A DNA stretch of 64,000 nt, from the NCBI GenBank assembly GCA_040766985.1, contig JAXGPL010000002.1, forward strand, positions 1-64,000, in the 5' to 3' direction. The DNA is from JAXGPL01 sp040766985. GTDB lineage: Bacteria; Bacillota; Sulfobacillia; JAUYEG01. The notes below the pieces were generated by a model. It was not told the origin of the DNA. It saw only the letters and a list, made by a program, of their open reading frames with translations, and searched no databases. The translations under genes were made by a program, and so were the position numbers. Positions 1-10,765 of this stretch are shown here, one piece after another. Every line of letters begins with the position of its first letter. Position 1 is the first letter of the stretch.

Positions 1-1
1 C

Positions 2-1051
2 GGGGTTTTGGTCAAGCCCGGCTCGTCTTCGGGCTTTGTAACGGTCAACGGGCTGCAGTACCGAGGTGTTCTGGAGGTCGTTGTCAGCGGCGGGGGACTC
101 CTCGTGATCAACGAAGTAGAGATGGAGGATTACCTGGCGGGTGTTGTGCCGCGGGAGATGTACACCTCCTGGCCCGTTGAGGCCCTCAAGGCCCAGGCGG
201 TGGCGGCGCGCACCTATGCCTATTCCCAGGTCCAGGCAAGCCGCGCGGCAGGGTCCTTGTATGCGGTCACTGCAACGACCAGTTCTCAGGTATACGGCGG
301 GGTCGCGGCCGAGCACCCTGCGACCAACGCCGCCGTCGCCGAGACTCGCGGGCTTATCCTCACCCACGGGGGGCAGCCGATATCGGCGGTCTACCATTCA
401 TCGTCAGGCGGCCACACGGAGGATAGCGAGAACGTCTGGGCGGGCGGGCGGCCCTACCTCCGCGGAGTACCGGACTACGATCAGATGTCGCCGAAGTATA
501 ACTGGACCAGTTCGATGACCCCGGATGAGGTCGCGTACCGCCTGGCGCAGGCCGGGCACAACATCGGCACAATCCTCGGTATCGAGCCGAGCGGTGGCAA
601 AGGCGTGTCCGGCCGCTGGATTGCCGCGAGCTTCACCGGCACGAATGGCTCCGTTGTTCTGAAGGGCGAAGATGTGCGGCGGGTCTTGGGTCTGCACAGC
701 ACGCTGTTCGACGTCGAGTTCGTGGGCAGCGGCGTAGCTGATCTCGTTGCTCATGTGGCGACTGGGACGCAGGTGGCCGTCGCAGGAGCCGTGGGCGGCC
801 AGCCGGTCGTTGCGATGCGCGCGGCCGGCACCAATTACTCCATCGGCCCGGAGGGCGTTCTATACCGCATGGACACCGTTACCGCAATCTACCGTGCCAA
901 TGCAGCCGGCCGGGTGGACTTCGTCGGCCACGGCTGGGGCCACGGGGTGGGGATGTCGCAATGGGGGGCCTACCAGATGGCCTCGGACGGAAAGACCTTT
1001 GACGAGATCCTCGGCCATTACTATCAGGGGGTTGTCCTCGAACAGCGTTAG
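2..1051 (+). CDS. SpoIID/LytB-domain protein, 5' end cut by window
   Basis: The reading frame is open from the first bases, so the N-terminus (any signal peptide) lies outside. The visible 349 residues carry the SpoIID/LytB domain: the EALKAQAVAARTYA motif (nt 178-219) and the C-terminal HGWGHGVGMSQWGA motif (nt 928-969). Known: B. subtilis SpoIID is a membrane-anchored lytic transglycosylase that cleaves glycan strands stripped of peptides during engulfment. The family also contains amidase enhancers, so the exact role is open. It ends 23 nt before queA, a neighbourhood seen in other Clostridia where a SpoIID-like gene sits beside queA-tgt-yajC. Confidence 0.88.
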   Translation, partial: GVLVKPGSSSGFVTVNGLQYRGVLEVVVSGGGLLVINEVEMEDYLAGVVPREMYTSWPVEALKAQAVAARTYAYSQVQASRAAGSLYAVTATTSSQVYGGVAAEHPATNAAVAETRGLILTHGGQPISAVYHSSSGGHTEDSENVWAGGRPYLRGVPDYDQMSPKYNWTSSMTPDEVAYRLAQAGHNIGTILGIEPSGGKGVSGRWIAASFTGTNGSVVLKGEDVRRVLGLHSTLFDVEFVGSGVADLVAHVATGTQVAVAGAVGGQPVVAMRAAGTNYSIGPEGVLYRMDTVTAIYRANAAGRVDFVGHGWGHGVGMSQWGAYQMASDGKTFDEILGHYYQGVVLEQR

Positions 1052-1074
1052 CCTCTCGTGGTAAGCTAGGCTCG

Positions 1075-2105
1075 ATGCGACTATCCGACTACGAGTTCGA
1101 GCTGCCCGAAGGCCTGATCGCGCAGGAGTCCCGGATCCCGCGCGATTCTTGCCGTCTGATGGTTCTCGACCGGGCTACGGAGAAGGTCCACCACTGCGTC
1201 TTCAGACAACTACCCGAGTTGCTCCGGCCCGGCGACTGCCTTGTTCTCAACGAGACACGGGTTTTGCCGGCGCGGCTGTACGGCCGCATTGCCGGTACGG
1301 AACGCGCGGCGGAGATCCTTCTGCTGCGGGCGGAGGCCACGCCCATGACGTGGAAAGCGCTGCTCAGACCGGGGCGCAGGCTGCCCGTGGGGGCAGTCAT
1401 CGAGGCCGGCCCGGACGTGCGCATTACCGTGGTCCAGCGCGATCGGGACGGGAGGGCGTCGGTCAGGTTCGAAGGCATTCCCGAAGCAGGATTCCGCCCC
1501 TACCTCTGGAGCCACGGCGAGATGCCCACTCCCCCGTACATCAGGCGGACGCTCCTTGATCCTGAGGACTACCAGACCGTCTACTCCCGGATCGAGGGCT
1601 CCGTTGCTGCCCCAACCGCCGGCCTGCACTTCACCGGAGGGGTGTTCGCGGCTCTGGCGGCACGCCAGATCCAGGTCGTCAAGATCCTGCTGCACGTAGG
1701 GTATGGGACCTTTGCCCCGCTGCGGGCGGAGGAAGTGGAGAGCAATCGCCTCGAGGAGGAGTACTTCTCCGTCACCGCCGCCGCCGCACGGACAATCAAC
1801 GAATGCCGCCGTGGCGGCGGCAGGATCATCCCTGTCGGCACCTCAGCTACGCGAACGCTTGAGACAATCAGCGACGGGGATGGGTATGTTGGCGAAGAAG
1901 AAGGATGGTCGGGCCTTTTCATCTACCCCGATACCGCTCTCCGGGCAGTCGACTGCCTTTGACCAACTTCCACCTCCCTGGCCCTGCCGCTGCTCCTTAC
2001 GGCGGCCGTGGCCGGCCGGGATCGCCTCAAGCGCGCGTACTGGAAGCTATCGGCTGGGGCTACCGCTTCTCCACAGCCTTTGGTGATGGGATGCTGGTGC
2101 TATGA
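1075..2105 (+). CDS. queA: S-adenosylmethionine:tRNA ribosyltransferase-isomerase QueA (frameshifted C-terminus)
   Basis: QueA transfers and isomerises the ribosyl moiety of SAM onto preQ1 in tRNA to make epoxyqueuosine. The first 295 residues follow the family closely from MRLSDYEFELPEGLIAQ through the APTAGLHFT and HVGYGTFAPLR motifs to IYPDTALRAVD, then hit TGA at 1960. The family sequence resumes in other frames: LTNFHLP (from 1959), LPLLLTAAVAGRDRLKRAYW (from 1984) and AIGWGYRF...GDGMLVL up to TGA at 2103-2105. At least three indels are needed; the first looks like one T lost from a run of four (CTTTTG to CTTTG). The stop overlaps the tgt start as ATGA, so the intact product would be about 343 aa. 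Confidence 0.85.
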
Positions 2106-3253
2106 GGTTTGATTTGACCGGTGCAGGTCACGCGGGCGTCGCAGAAGCTCCTGCCGCCGGGCCGCGGACTGAGTGGTCCATACCGCGCACGGCAGCTTCC
2201 GAACCCCGGTCTTCATGCCGGTTGGGACCCAAGCGACAGTCAAGGACTGACCCCCAATACGCTTGCGGACATCGGCGCGGAGATCATTCTGTCCAACGCG
2301 TACCACCTCTACCTCAGGCCGGGACACGGTGGGTTGCCGAACTCGGCGGCCTTCACAAGTTCATGGGCTGGCCGGGGCCGATTTTGACGGACAGCGGCGG
2401 TTTCCAGGTCTTCTCGCTTGGCGGGCTCCAGCAAGTGACGGAGGAGGGTGTCATCTTCCGTTCGCATATCGATGGGTCTCTCCACTCCTACAGCCCGGAG
2501 AAGGCGATGGCGGTCCAGGCCGCCCTCGGTGCTGACATCATTATGCCGCTGGACGAGTGTTTGCCGTACCCCGTCGACTACGGGTACGCGAGCAAGTCGG
2601 TGGATCTGACGGCCCGGTGGGCGGAACGCTGCCGGAAGGCCCAATTGCGCCCCGAGGACCAAGCGCTGTTCGGGATCGTGCAGGGCGGCTTATTCGGCGA
2701 CCTCAGGCGGCGCAGCGCCGGCCAACTGACCGCGATGGGCCTGTCCGGCTACGCAATCGGCGGGTTGAGCGTAGGCGAGCCAAAAGAACTGCTGTACGAA
2801 ATGCTTGACGAAACCGTAGCGCTTCTGCCGGCGGACCGGCCGCGCTACCTGATGGGAGTCGGCACGCCGGACCTCCTCGTGGAGGGAGTCAGCAGGGGGG
2901 TGGACATGTTTGACTGCGTCCTCCCCACCCGCACCGCAAGGCTGGGCACCGCGCTGGTGCCGCAGGGCCGTCTGGTCCTGCGCAATGCGCCCTTCGCCCG
3001 GGATGAAAGGCCGATTCAGGAAGGATGCGACTGCTACGCATGCCGCCACTTCTCGCGAGGTTACATAAGGCACCTTCTGCGGGCTCGCGAAATGCTGGGC
3101 GGGCAGTTGCTGACGATCCACAACCTGCGTTATCTGGTCCGCCTGATGGCAGAGATACGCCAATCCATTGCCGCCGGCGCGTTCGAGAGGTTCAGGGCGG
3201 AATTCTGGCGGATGCGCGAAAGCGGAGTAGGGGGAATAAGACATGACCAGTGA
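2102..3253 (+). CDS. tgt: tRNA-guanine transglycosylase (frameshifted N-terminus)
   Basis: Tgt swaps guanine 34 for preQ1 in tRNA, the step before QueA. From nt 2343 one frame gives the family core: ELGGLHKFM, ILTDSGGFQVFSL, GVDMFDCVLPTRTARLG and the zinc site CDCYACRHF followed by a histidine (LLTIHN). The first 240 nt are scrambled: MRFDLTG in frame from ATG 2102, HTAHGSF...VFMPVGTQATVK in a second frame (about 2175-2245), GLTPNTLADIGAEIILSNAY and HLYLRPGH in a third (about 2243-2325), so at least three indels lie there. The ATG overlaps the queA stop. Without those indels the length would be about 380 aa, normal for the family. Confidence 0.87.
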   Translation: MRFDLTGAGHAGVAEAPAAGPRTEWSIPRTAASEPRSSCRLGPKRQSRTDPQYACGHRRGDHSVQRVPPLPQAGTRWVAELGGLHKFMGWPGPILTDSGGFQVFSLGGLQQVTEEGVIFRSHIDGSLHSYSPEKAMAVQAALGADIIMPLDECLPYPVDYGYASKSVDLTARWAERCRKAQLRPEDQALFGIVQGGLFGDLRRRSAGQLTAMGLSGYAIGGLSVGEPKELLYEMLDETVALLPADRPRYLMGVGTPDLLVEGVSRGVDMFDCVLPTRTARLGTALVPQGRLVLRNAPFARDERPIQEGCDCYACRHFSRGYIRHLLRAREMLGGQLLTIHNLRYLVRLMAEIRQSIAAGAFERFRAEFWRMRESGVGGIRHDQ

Positions 3254-3521
3254 GAGTTTCCAGGCGATGGCGCCCATGCTGATGTTTCTCGTTGTGGCTT
3301 ACGGAGCGATGTACTTGTTCATCATCCGGCCGCAGCAACGTGAGCAGCGCAAGCGTGCGGAGATGATCAAAGAACTGAAGAAGGGCGACCGGATCGTAAC
3401 CGCGGGAGGCCTTATAGGTTGGGTTTCCACGATCAAGGATGACACCATCAAGCTCAAACTCGCCGACAAGCTGGAGGTCGAACTGGAAAAGTCGGCCATC
3501 GTCAGGCTTGCCAACGAGTGA
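3243..3521 (+). CDS. yajC: Preprotein translocase subunit YajC
   Basis: A 92-residue protein with one N-terminal membrane segment (MLMFLVVAYGAMYLFII), the family signature IRPQQREQRKRAEMI, and a small basic domain beginning KKGDRIVTAGGLIGWV. Known: YajC is an accessory of the SecDF complex at the SecYEG translocon. It overlaps the end of tgt by 11 nt, the usual queA-tgt-yajC order. No secDF follows; the next gene is an unrelated regulator after a 226-nt gap, so the operon ends here. Confidence 0.93.
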   Translation: MTSESFQAMAPMLMFLVVAYGAMYLFIIRPQQREQRKRAEMIKELKKGDRIVTAGGLIGWVSTIKDDTIKLKLADKLEVELEKSAIVRLANE

Positions 3522-3541
3522 ACGCGGGCTGCCGGAATCCC

Positions 3542-3567
3542 GCCTGCCCTGGATTAAAAGGGCGGGC
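3542..3567 (+). terminator. Weak terminator-like hairpin after yajC
   Basis: Arms GCCTGCCCT (3542-3550) and AGGGCGGGC (3559-3567) pair over 9 positions with one G-T wobble and an 8-nt loop. There is no T run after it, so termination is an inference from its position 21 nt after the yajC stop. Confidence 0.4.
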
Positions 3568-3618
3568 CGTCCAAGATTCACCACATGGTGTGAAGGAAAA
3601 CAGGCCATTAGGAGAGAA

Positions 3619-3636
3619 GGACCAATCCATTGGTCC
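3619..3636 (+). promoter_or_regulatory. Perfect palindrome, candidate operator of the GntR regulator
   Basis: GGACCAAT-CC-ATTGGTCC is a perfect 8+2+8 dyad in the 226-nt gap before the GntR gene. A second, smaller palindrome CATTAATG lies at 3643-3650. GntR regulators bind short palindromes near their own promoters, so this is the natural autoregulatory site of the gene that starts 112 nt downstream and leads into korDABC. No convincing -35/-10 pair was found next to it. Confidence 0.5.
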
Positions 3637-3747
3637 ATAGCTCATTAATGCATTTGAGGCGCGTGCGGCACCGGGGTCGCCTTGTGCTTGGCCGAGGCCT
3701 CTCGCCATGTGTCGTCGGCATGGCGCGCTCCTGATGGTGGTGAAGGC

Positions 3748-4719
3748 ATGCAGGTGGAGATCGACCGTAAGAGCGGCATTCCCATCTATCTGCAGCTGAA
3801 GAAGCACATTGAGTACCTCATCAGCACAGGTTTCTGGGAACGTGGGCGGCAACTCCCTACCGAGCGCGCTTTGGCCGAGGAACTCGGCATCAGCCGCAAT
3901 ACCGTCAGTGTTGCTTACCGTGAGCTTGAGGCGGAGGGGCTCCTGGCGTCGTTCCAGGGCAAGGGGACGTTTGTGGCCGGCAAGGATACGGCGAAGCGCC
4001 AGAGGAGCCGGGAAGACCGGCTCTTGCGGGTCATTGACGCGGCCATTGGCGATGCGGTGGAGATTGGATTCTCGATCGACGATTTTGTGGCGATGGTCAA
4101 TCGCCGGGCAAGCGAGAAGAAGGAATTGCTTGCCCATCTTGAGTTGACATTCGTCGAGTGTAACCGTGAGCAGGTGGACTACTTCGCAAAGGAATTGGAG
4201 CTTGGCTCGGGCGTCCATATCCGCCCCCTCCTGATCGACGACTTCGAACACGTCACCCGGGAACAGATCGACCTCCTCGCCCGCACTGACATGATCGTGA
4301 CGACGTTTTTCCACATCAAGCAACTTAGAAGCCTGATTCCAGAACGCGCCCACGAGATCATCGGCATCGCTCTTGACCCCGACATCGCCACCATGGTTAG
4401 GGTCGCCCGGTTGCCCCGCAGGCCACTCGGCCTGGTATGCATTTCAGACCTGTTCGCCGAGCGTGTCCAGAAGTCGTTGGTCCTGGCGGGCCTTGATTTC
4501 CCGGTGATCAGGGTGGTGATTTCGCGGCGCAAGGACGATGTGGCCAGGATGCTTGATGAGGTAGACGCGGTTTTGGTGTCTCCCAGCAGGCGCCGAGAGG
4601 TGGAGAAGCTTCTGCCGCGGCCGATGGAGGTCATCGAGTTCATCTACCGCCCGGACGAGGGGTCGGTCAACATGCTCCGTTCCGCTTTGGTCGAAAAGAA
4701 GGAGGCACGCTTCTCGTGA
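3748..4719 (+). CDS. GntR-family transcriptional regulator upstream of the KOR operon
   Basis: About 323 residues. The N-terminal winged helix-turn-helix starts GIPIYLQLKKHIEYLI and includes LPTERALAEELGISRNTVS and GKGTFVAGKD, typical of the GntR family. The C-terminal about 220 residues form a ligand-sensing domain that I do not assign to a named subfamily. Start ATG 3748 gives the canonical beginning; an in-frame start at 3682 would add 22 atypical residues. Its stop overlaps the ferredoxin subunit gene start as GTGA, so it is co-transcribed with korDABC and probably controls it in response to a metabolite (inference). Confidence 0.85.
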   Translation: MQVEIDRKSGIPIYLQLKKHIEYLISTGFWERGRQLPTERALAEELGISRNTVSVAYRELEAEGLLASFQGKGTFVAGKDTAKRQRSREDRLLRVIDAAIGDAVEIGFSIDDFVAMVNRRASEKKELLAHLELTFVECNREQVDYFAKELELGSGVHIRPLLIDDFEHVTREQIDLLARTDMIVTTFFHIKQLRSLIPERAHEIIGIALDPDIATMVRVARLPRRPLGLVCISDLFAERVQKSLVLAGLDFPVIRVVISRRKDDVARMLDEVDAVLVSPSRRREVEKLLPRPMEVIEFIYRPDEGSVNMLRSALVEKKEARFS

Positions 4720-5006
4720 CGGCTCAAACCCCTGAACGGCCGGCGCCCGGTTCGATATCGGCCGGCGTGCCCGGCGAACCGCTGCCGGTGCAGTTCAAAC
4801 ACGAGTGGTGCAAGAAGTGCGGCATCTGTATAGCGTTCTGTCCCCGCAAGGCATTGGGCCTGGGCGCCAAGGGCCTGCCCCAACTGACCAACCCGTCCGC
4901 ATGTACCCAGTGCCGTTTGTGTGAGCTGCTATGCCCGGATTTCGCTATCATGGTTACGCCCCGCAAGCGGCAGGGGACGCCCGCCCGGGAAGGTGACGCC
5001 CAATGA
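4716..5006 (+). CDS. korD: 2-oxoacid:ferredoxin oxidoreductase delta subunit (2x[4Fe-4S] ferredoxin)
   Basis: A 96-residue protein with two CxxCxxCxxxC motifs (CKKCGICIAFCP and CTQCRLCELLCP), enough for two [4Fe-4S] clusters. As the first gene of a korDABC order it should pass electrons from the thiamine-diphosphate site of KorB to a free ferredoxin. The GTG start overlaps the regulator stop, and its own stop overlaps the korA ATG by 4 nt, so all subunits are translationally coupled. Confidence 0.88.
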   Translation: MTAQTPERPAPGSISAGVPGEPLPVQFKHEWCKKCGICIAFCPRKALGLGAKGLPQLTNPSACTQCRLCELLCPDFAIMVTPRKRQGTPAREGDAQ

Positions 5007-6151
5007 CCCAGAGTCCTCGACTGATCCAGGGGAACGAGGCTTGCGCGGAAGGCGCCCTCGCGGCAGGCTGCAGATTCTTCGCAGGGTACCCGATCACGCC
5101 GTCCACCGAAGTTGCGGAGCTGATGGCTGCATGGCTACCCCGCCTCGGCGGCAAGTTCATTCAGATGGAAGACGAGATCGCCAGCATGGCGGCTATCATC
5201 GGCGCGTCCCTGGCGGGGCTGAAGGCGATGACGGCGACGAGTGGCCCGGGGTTTTCGCTCAAACAGGAGAACATCGGGTTCGCATCCGCGTGCGAAGTGC
5301 CTTGCGTGATCGTCAACGTCCAGCGGGCCGGCCCGAGCACCGGCGGTCCGACGACCCCCGGTCAGGGAGATATTATGCAGGCGCGGTGGGGCACGCACGG
5401 CGACCATCCCGTGGTCGCTTTCGTGCCGTATTCAGTGCGCGATGCCTTTGACCTGACGGTGGCGGCGTTCAATTGTGCCGAAGATCTGCGGGTGCCGGTC
5501 ATCTTGCTGCTGGACGAGGTCATCGGGCACATGCGCGAGCGTGTGAAGCTACCCGAGCCCCCTGAGATAGATGTGGTCGACCGTCGCCGGCCGGACCCTG
5601 CCAAGGTCCGCCCTGAGGACTACCGCCCGTTCGGCAACAGCGAACCCGTGCCCCCGATGGCCGATTTCGGGTCGGGATACCGTTACCACGTGACGGGCCT
5701 CAGCCACGACGAACGCGGCCTACCGACGGGCAAACCGGCCGAGGTCGACCGGCAGCTCCGGCGGGTCAACGACAAGATGACATTGGCCGCCCGGAAGTGG
5801 ATGCTCTATGACGAGGCGGAAACCGCCGACGCCGACGTGCTGATCGTCGCGACCGGTGGGCCGGTGCGCCCGGCTCGCAGCGCCGTCCGGATGGCCCGCG
5901 AACGCGGCGTCAAGGCCGGCATGCTCATCGTCCGCACCGTCTGGCCCTTCCCCGGGGCACGTCTCGCGCAACTGGCCCAAAGAGCCAGGCGGATCATCGT
6001 GCCGGAACTGAATCTGGGCCAACTGGTGCTCGAAGTCGAACGGCACACCTGTGGACCCGGCGGCAAGGTCCCGGTTCAGAGCCTGACGCGCGTCGACGGC
6101 GAGCTGTTCACGCCCGCGCAGATCTACGCAGCGATCGAGGAGGTGAGCTAG
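5003..6151 (+). CDS. korA: 2-oxoacid:ferredoxin oxidoreductase alpha subunit
   Basis: A 382-residue alpha subunit. It begins with RLIQGNEACAEGALAAGCRF and GYPITPSTEVAE (pyrimidine-binding fold of the POR/KOR superfamily) and keeps GGPTTPGQGDIMQARWGTHGD in the middle. The split alpha/beta/gamma/delta arrangement with this alpha type fits 2-oxoglutarate:ferredoxin oxidoreductase (CoA-dependent oxidation to succinyl-CoA with reduced ferredoxin). Substrate choice cannot be proven from sequence alone; a branched-chain or general 2-oxoacid enzyme is the alternative. It is followed directly by korB with no gap. Confidence 0.88.
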   Translation: MTQSPRLIQGNEACAEGALAAGCRFFAGYPITPSTEVAELMAAWLPRLGGKFIQMEDEIASMAAIIGASLAGLKAMTATSGPGFSLKQENIGFASACEVPCVIVNVQRAGPSTGGPTTPGQGDIMQARWGTHGDHPVVAFVPYSVRDAFDLTVAAFNCAEDLRVPVILLLDEVIGHMRERVKLPEPPEIDVVDRRRPDPAKVRPEDYRPFGNSEPVPPMADFGSGYRYHVTGLSHDERGLPTGKPAEVDRQLRRVNDKMTLAARKWMLYDEAETADADVLIVATGGPVRPARSAVRMARERGVKAGMLIVRTVWPFPGARLAQLAQRARRIIVPELNLGQLVLEVERHTCGPGGKVPVQSLTRVDGELFTPAQIYAAIEEVS

Positions 6152-6979
6152 ATGCCCGACATCCGTGAATACCTGCGCGGGGCCATGATGCCCCATATCT
6201 GGTGTCCCGGTTGCGGCCACGGCATCATCCTCGGCGGCGTGCTCCGCGCGATCGCGCGCCTCGACCCGCCCAAGGATGAGGTCGTCGTGGTTTCCGGCAT
6301 CGGCTGCGCCGCCAGAGCCCCCGGCTATCTCGATTTCAACACCCTGCACACGACACACGGGCGGGCCCTTGCCTTCGCCACGGGGATCAAACTGGCTCGG
6401 CCCAACCTGCGGGTTATCGTGATCACCGGCGACGGGGACGCAGCCGCGATCGGCGGCAACCACCTCATTCACGCCGCTCGCCGGAACATCGGCATAACGA
6501 CGATTTGCTTTAACAACAGCATCTATGGGATGACAGGCGGGCAGTACTCGCCTGTGACACCCGCCGGCGCTTTCGCGACGACGGCGCCCTACGGCCATCT
6601 CGAGCCCGCGTTCGACCTTTGCGAACTGGCCCGTGCGGCAGGGGCCTCGTTTGTCGCCCGCGGTACGGCCTACCACGCCGCGGCGCTCACCGAGCTTGTC
6701 TACCAGGGGTTGCTCAATGACGGGTTCTCATTCATCGAGGCCGTCAGCCAGTGCCCTGTCTCCTACGGCAGGCGTAACCGCCTCGGCGACGGCGCCAGGA
6801 TGCTGACCTGGCAAAAGGAACATACGGTCAACGTCAAGGCGGCGGAGCGGCTAACCGAGGAAGAACGGCGGGGCAAGATCCTGACGGGCGTCCTCCATTC
6901 CGCCCCGCGGGCCGAGTATACGAAGGCCTACGACGGCCTCATCGTCCGGCTTGCCCAGGAGAAAGGAGGCGCCAGGTGA
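6152..6979 (+). CDS. korB: 2-oxoacid:ferredoxin oxidoreductase beta subunit (TPP-binding)
   Basis: A 275-residue beta subunit that carries the thiamine diphosphate site: HIWCPGCGHGIILG near the N-terminus, a GIGCAAR motif, the GDGDAAAIGGNHLIHAARRN metal/TPP motif and NNSIYGMTGGQYSP. The cysteine-containing motifs can hold the proximal [4Fe-4S] cluster. It starts immediately after the korA stop and overlaps korC by 4 nt. The product should act in the cytoplasm as part of the KorABCD complex. Confidence 0.9.
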   Translation: MPDIREYLRGAMMPHIWCPGCGHGIILGGVLRAIARLDPPKDEVVVVSGIGCAARAPGYLDFNTLHTTHGRALAFATGIKLARPNLRVIVITGDGDAAAIGGNHLIHAARRNIGITTICFNNSIYGMTGGQYSPVTPAGAFATTAPYGHLEPAFDLCELARAAGASFVARGTAYHAAALTELVYQGLLNDGFSFIEAVSQCPVSYGRRNRLGDGARMLTWQKEHTVNVKAAERLTEEERRGKILTGVLHSAPRAEYTKAYDGLIVRLAQEKGGAR

Positions 6980-7524
6980 TGCGCTATGAATACAGGTTGT
7001 CGGGGCAGGGCGGACAGGGCGTGATCCTTGCGGCGATTATCCTCGCCGAAGCCGCGATTGCGGACGGGTTCAATGTCGCGCAGACGCAGTCGTATGGGCC
7101 GGAGTCACGCGGCGGGGCCTCAAAGGCCGAAGTCGTGATCAGCGACCAGGAGATTGACTATCCCAAGGTCAGCGACCCTCAGGCTGTGCTGGCGCTGACT
7201 GACGAAGCCATGGCCAAGTACGGCAGGTCGCTCAAGCCCGGCACGGTGTTGGTGGCCGACAGCAACGCAGTCGAAGGACCCTTTCCGGAGGGCGTCAGGC
7301 TGTTCCACGTACCTGTCGTGCGCACCGCGGTCGAAGTGACCGGACGTGAACTGACGACCAACATCGTGGCCCTCGGAATCCTGGCCGAGGCAACCAAGGT
7401 CGTGAGCCGCGAGGCGGTCGCCAAGGCGGTGAGGTCGAGAGTCCCGAGGGGAACGGAGGACATCAACCTCAAAGCCCTCGAGGCGGGCTTCGCCCTGGTC
7501 AAGCAGGCTGGTTCAACCGGGTAA
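6976..7524 (+). CDS. korC: 2-oxoacid:ferredoxin oxidoreductase gamma subunit
   Basis: A 182-residue gamma subunit with the opening SGQGGQGVILAAIILAEAA and the motif QSYGPESRGGASKAEVVIS, both characteristic. The gamma subunit in this superfamily contributes to CoA binding. It starts at GTG 6976, overlapping the korB stop. It closes the operon; a 97-nt gap follows before glutamate dehydrogenase, which has its own ribosome site. Confidence 0.9.
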   Translation: MMRYEYRLSGQGGQGVILAAIILAEAAIADGFNVAQTQSYGPESRGGASKAEVVISDQEIDYPKVSDPQAVLALTDEAMAKYGRSLKPGTVLVADSNAVEGPFPEGVRLFHVPVVRTAVEVTGRELTTNIVALGILAEATKVVSREAVAKAVRSRVPRGTEDINLKALEAGFALVKQAGSTG

Positions 7525-7621
7525 CCGGGCAGGTGGTTCGCCGGCAGGTTTCCCGTAGGGGGCAGCAGGCACGCGCATTCAGGCGTGGCACCAACTACCC
7601 GGGGAGGAGTCAACCAAGCAC

Positions 7622-8875
7622 ATGAGCGAGCGAGAGACGAACCCCCTCCTGATCTGCCAGGAACAGATCAAGGAGGCCTGCGACCAGCTCGGGCTGGAGC
7701 CGGCCGCGTACGAAATCCTGAAGCAACCCAGGCGGATGCTTGAGGTATCGTTCCCGGTCAAGATGGACGACGGTTCGGTCCAGGTCTTTACCGGCTGGCG
7801 GTCCCAGCACAACGATGCCAACGGTCCCTACCGGGGCGGACTGCGGTTTCACCCCGGTGCCTGCGCAGACGAGGTCAAGGCCCTTTCGATGTGGATGACC
7901 CTCAAGTGCGCGGCCCTCGGCCTGCCATACGGCGGTGGCAAGGGCGCGGTCAAGTGCAATCCCAAAGAGCTTTCAAGAGGCGAACTCGAGCGGCTGAGCC
8001 GCGCGTTCATGGAGTGTATCGCACCGGTCATCGACGACGACATTGATATCCCGGCCCCGGATATCCACACCAACGCCCAGGTCATGGCCTGGATGACCGA
8101 TGAGTTCTCCAAGCTCAAGGGGCGCAACAAGTTCGGCATCGCCACGGGTAAGCCGATCTCTCTGGGCGGCTCGCACGGCCGCGGCCAGGCAACGGCCCGC
8201 GGGTGCGTGACCACGGTTGCGCAGGCCTGCAAGAAGCTCGGCATCGATATGACCAGTGCGACCGTGTCCATTCAGGGGTTCGGCAACGCCGGCTCGTTCA
8301 CCGCGATTTTGCTCGCCGGCATGGGAGCCAAGGTAGTGGCCGCCGAGGATTCGCGGGCTTGCATCTACAGCCCTGGCGGGTTCGACCCCGGGGAAGCCCA
8401 TGACCATAAGGCCAGGACGGGTTCGGTGGCAGGTTTCGCGGGTACGGAGGCCATGCCGGCCGGCTCCAGCCTTACCGTCGCCTGCGACATCCTCATCCTG
8501 GCTGCGCAGGAGAACTCGATCACCGCCGCCAATGCCGCCGAAGTTAGGGCCAAGGTCATCGGCGAGGCGGCCGACGGCCCCACAACTCCGGAGGCCGGCG
8601 ATATGCTGTATCAGAACGGCGTCTTCGTGATCCCGGACATCCTTGCCGGCGCGGGCGGCGTGGCCGTCTCCTACTTTGAGTGGGTCCAAAACCTGATGAG
8701 CCTTTACTGGAGCGAGGAAGAGGTCAACGAACGTCTTTCCAGGCTGATGGTCCAGGCATTTGAGGCCGTGTACGAGATGCATAGGAGCAGGAACGTCAAA
8801 ATGCGCGTCGCCGCGCTCATGCACGCCGTCGACCGTGTCGCCTCGGCGATGCGTGTCCGCGGTTGGCTTGGGTAG
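7622..8875 (+). CDS. gdhA: Glutamate dehydrogenase (Glu/Leu/Phe/Val dehydrogenase family)
   Basis: A 417-residue hexameric-type dehydrogenase. Visible motifs: NGPYRGGLRFHP, the catalytic-lysine motif LPYGGGKGAVKCNP, the second aspartate motif DIDIPAPDIHT, and the nucleotide fold VSIQGFGNAGSFTA. Known: it interconverts glutamate with 2-oxoglutarate and ammonia. The family also includes leucine and phenylalanine dehydrogenases, but those are usually shorter. Position right after korDABC suggests glutamate or 2-oxoglutarate catabolism. ATG 7622 is preceded by GGGGAGGAG at 7601-7609. Confidence 0.9.
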   Translation: MSERETNPLLICQEQIKEACDQLGLEPAAYEILKQPRRMLEVSFPVKMDDGSVQVFTGWRSQHNDANGPYRGGLRFHPGACADEVKALSMWMTLKCAALGLPYGGGKGAVKCNPKELSRGELERLSRAFMECIAPVIDDDIDIPAPDIHTNAQVMAWMTDEFSKLKGRNKFGIATGKPISLGGSHGRGQATARGCVTTVAQACKKLGIDMTSATVSIQGFGNAGSFTAILLAGMGAKVVAAEDSRACIYSPGGFDPGEAHDHKARTGSVAGFAGTEAMPAGSSLTVACDILILAAQENSITAANAAEVRAKVIGEAADGPTTPEAGDMLYQNGVFVIPDILAGAGGVAVSYFEWVQNLMSLYWSEEEVNERLSRLMVQAFEAVYEMHRSRNVKMRVAALMHAVDRVASAMRVRGWLG

Positions 8876-8905
8876 ACCGGCCTGGGGTTAGTGTATAGTC
8901 ACGCT

Positions 8906-8955
8906 GGGGACAGGCCGCAAGGCGTTCCAAGCATGGGCCGCCAGGGCCTGTCCCC
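8906..8955 (+). terminator. 11-bp hairpin between gdhA and the mutase gene
   Basis: Perfect arms GGGGACAGGCC (8906-8916) and GGCCTGTCCCC (8945-8955) with a 28-nt loop, 30 nt after the gdhA stop. No T run follows, so it may be a processing or regulatory hairpin rather than a terminator. Confidence 0.45.
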
Positions 8956-9026
8956 TTCGCAGCAGACAGCAGACCCGCTGGGTCCAGCATGACCCGGCCA
9001 CATGTCGTCCCAAGGGGGGAACCGGC

Positions 9027-10710
<1,684 letters not shown>

Positions 10711-10765
10711 CCGGGGGCCGCGGTTGCCGGGTGTCAGAACGCATGGTTAGGGAGGGAGGAAGACG

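Noticed and set aside
5720..6676. 318-codon minus-strand frame opposite korA-korB
   Set aside because: Shadow of conserved kor genes; no start context or domain.
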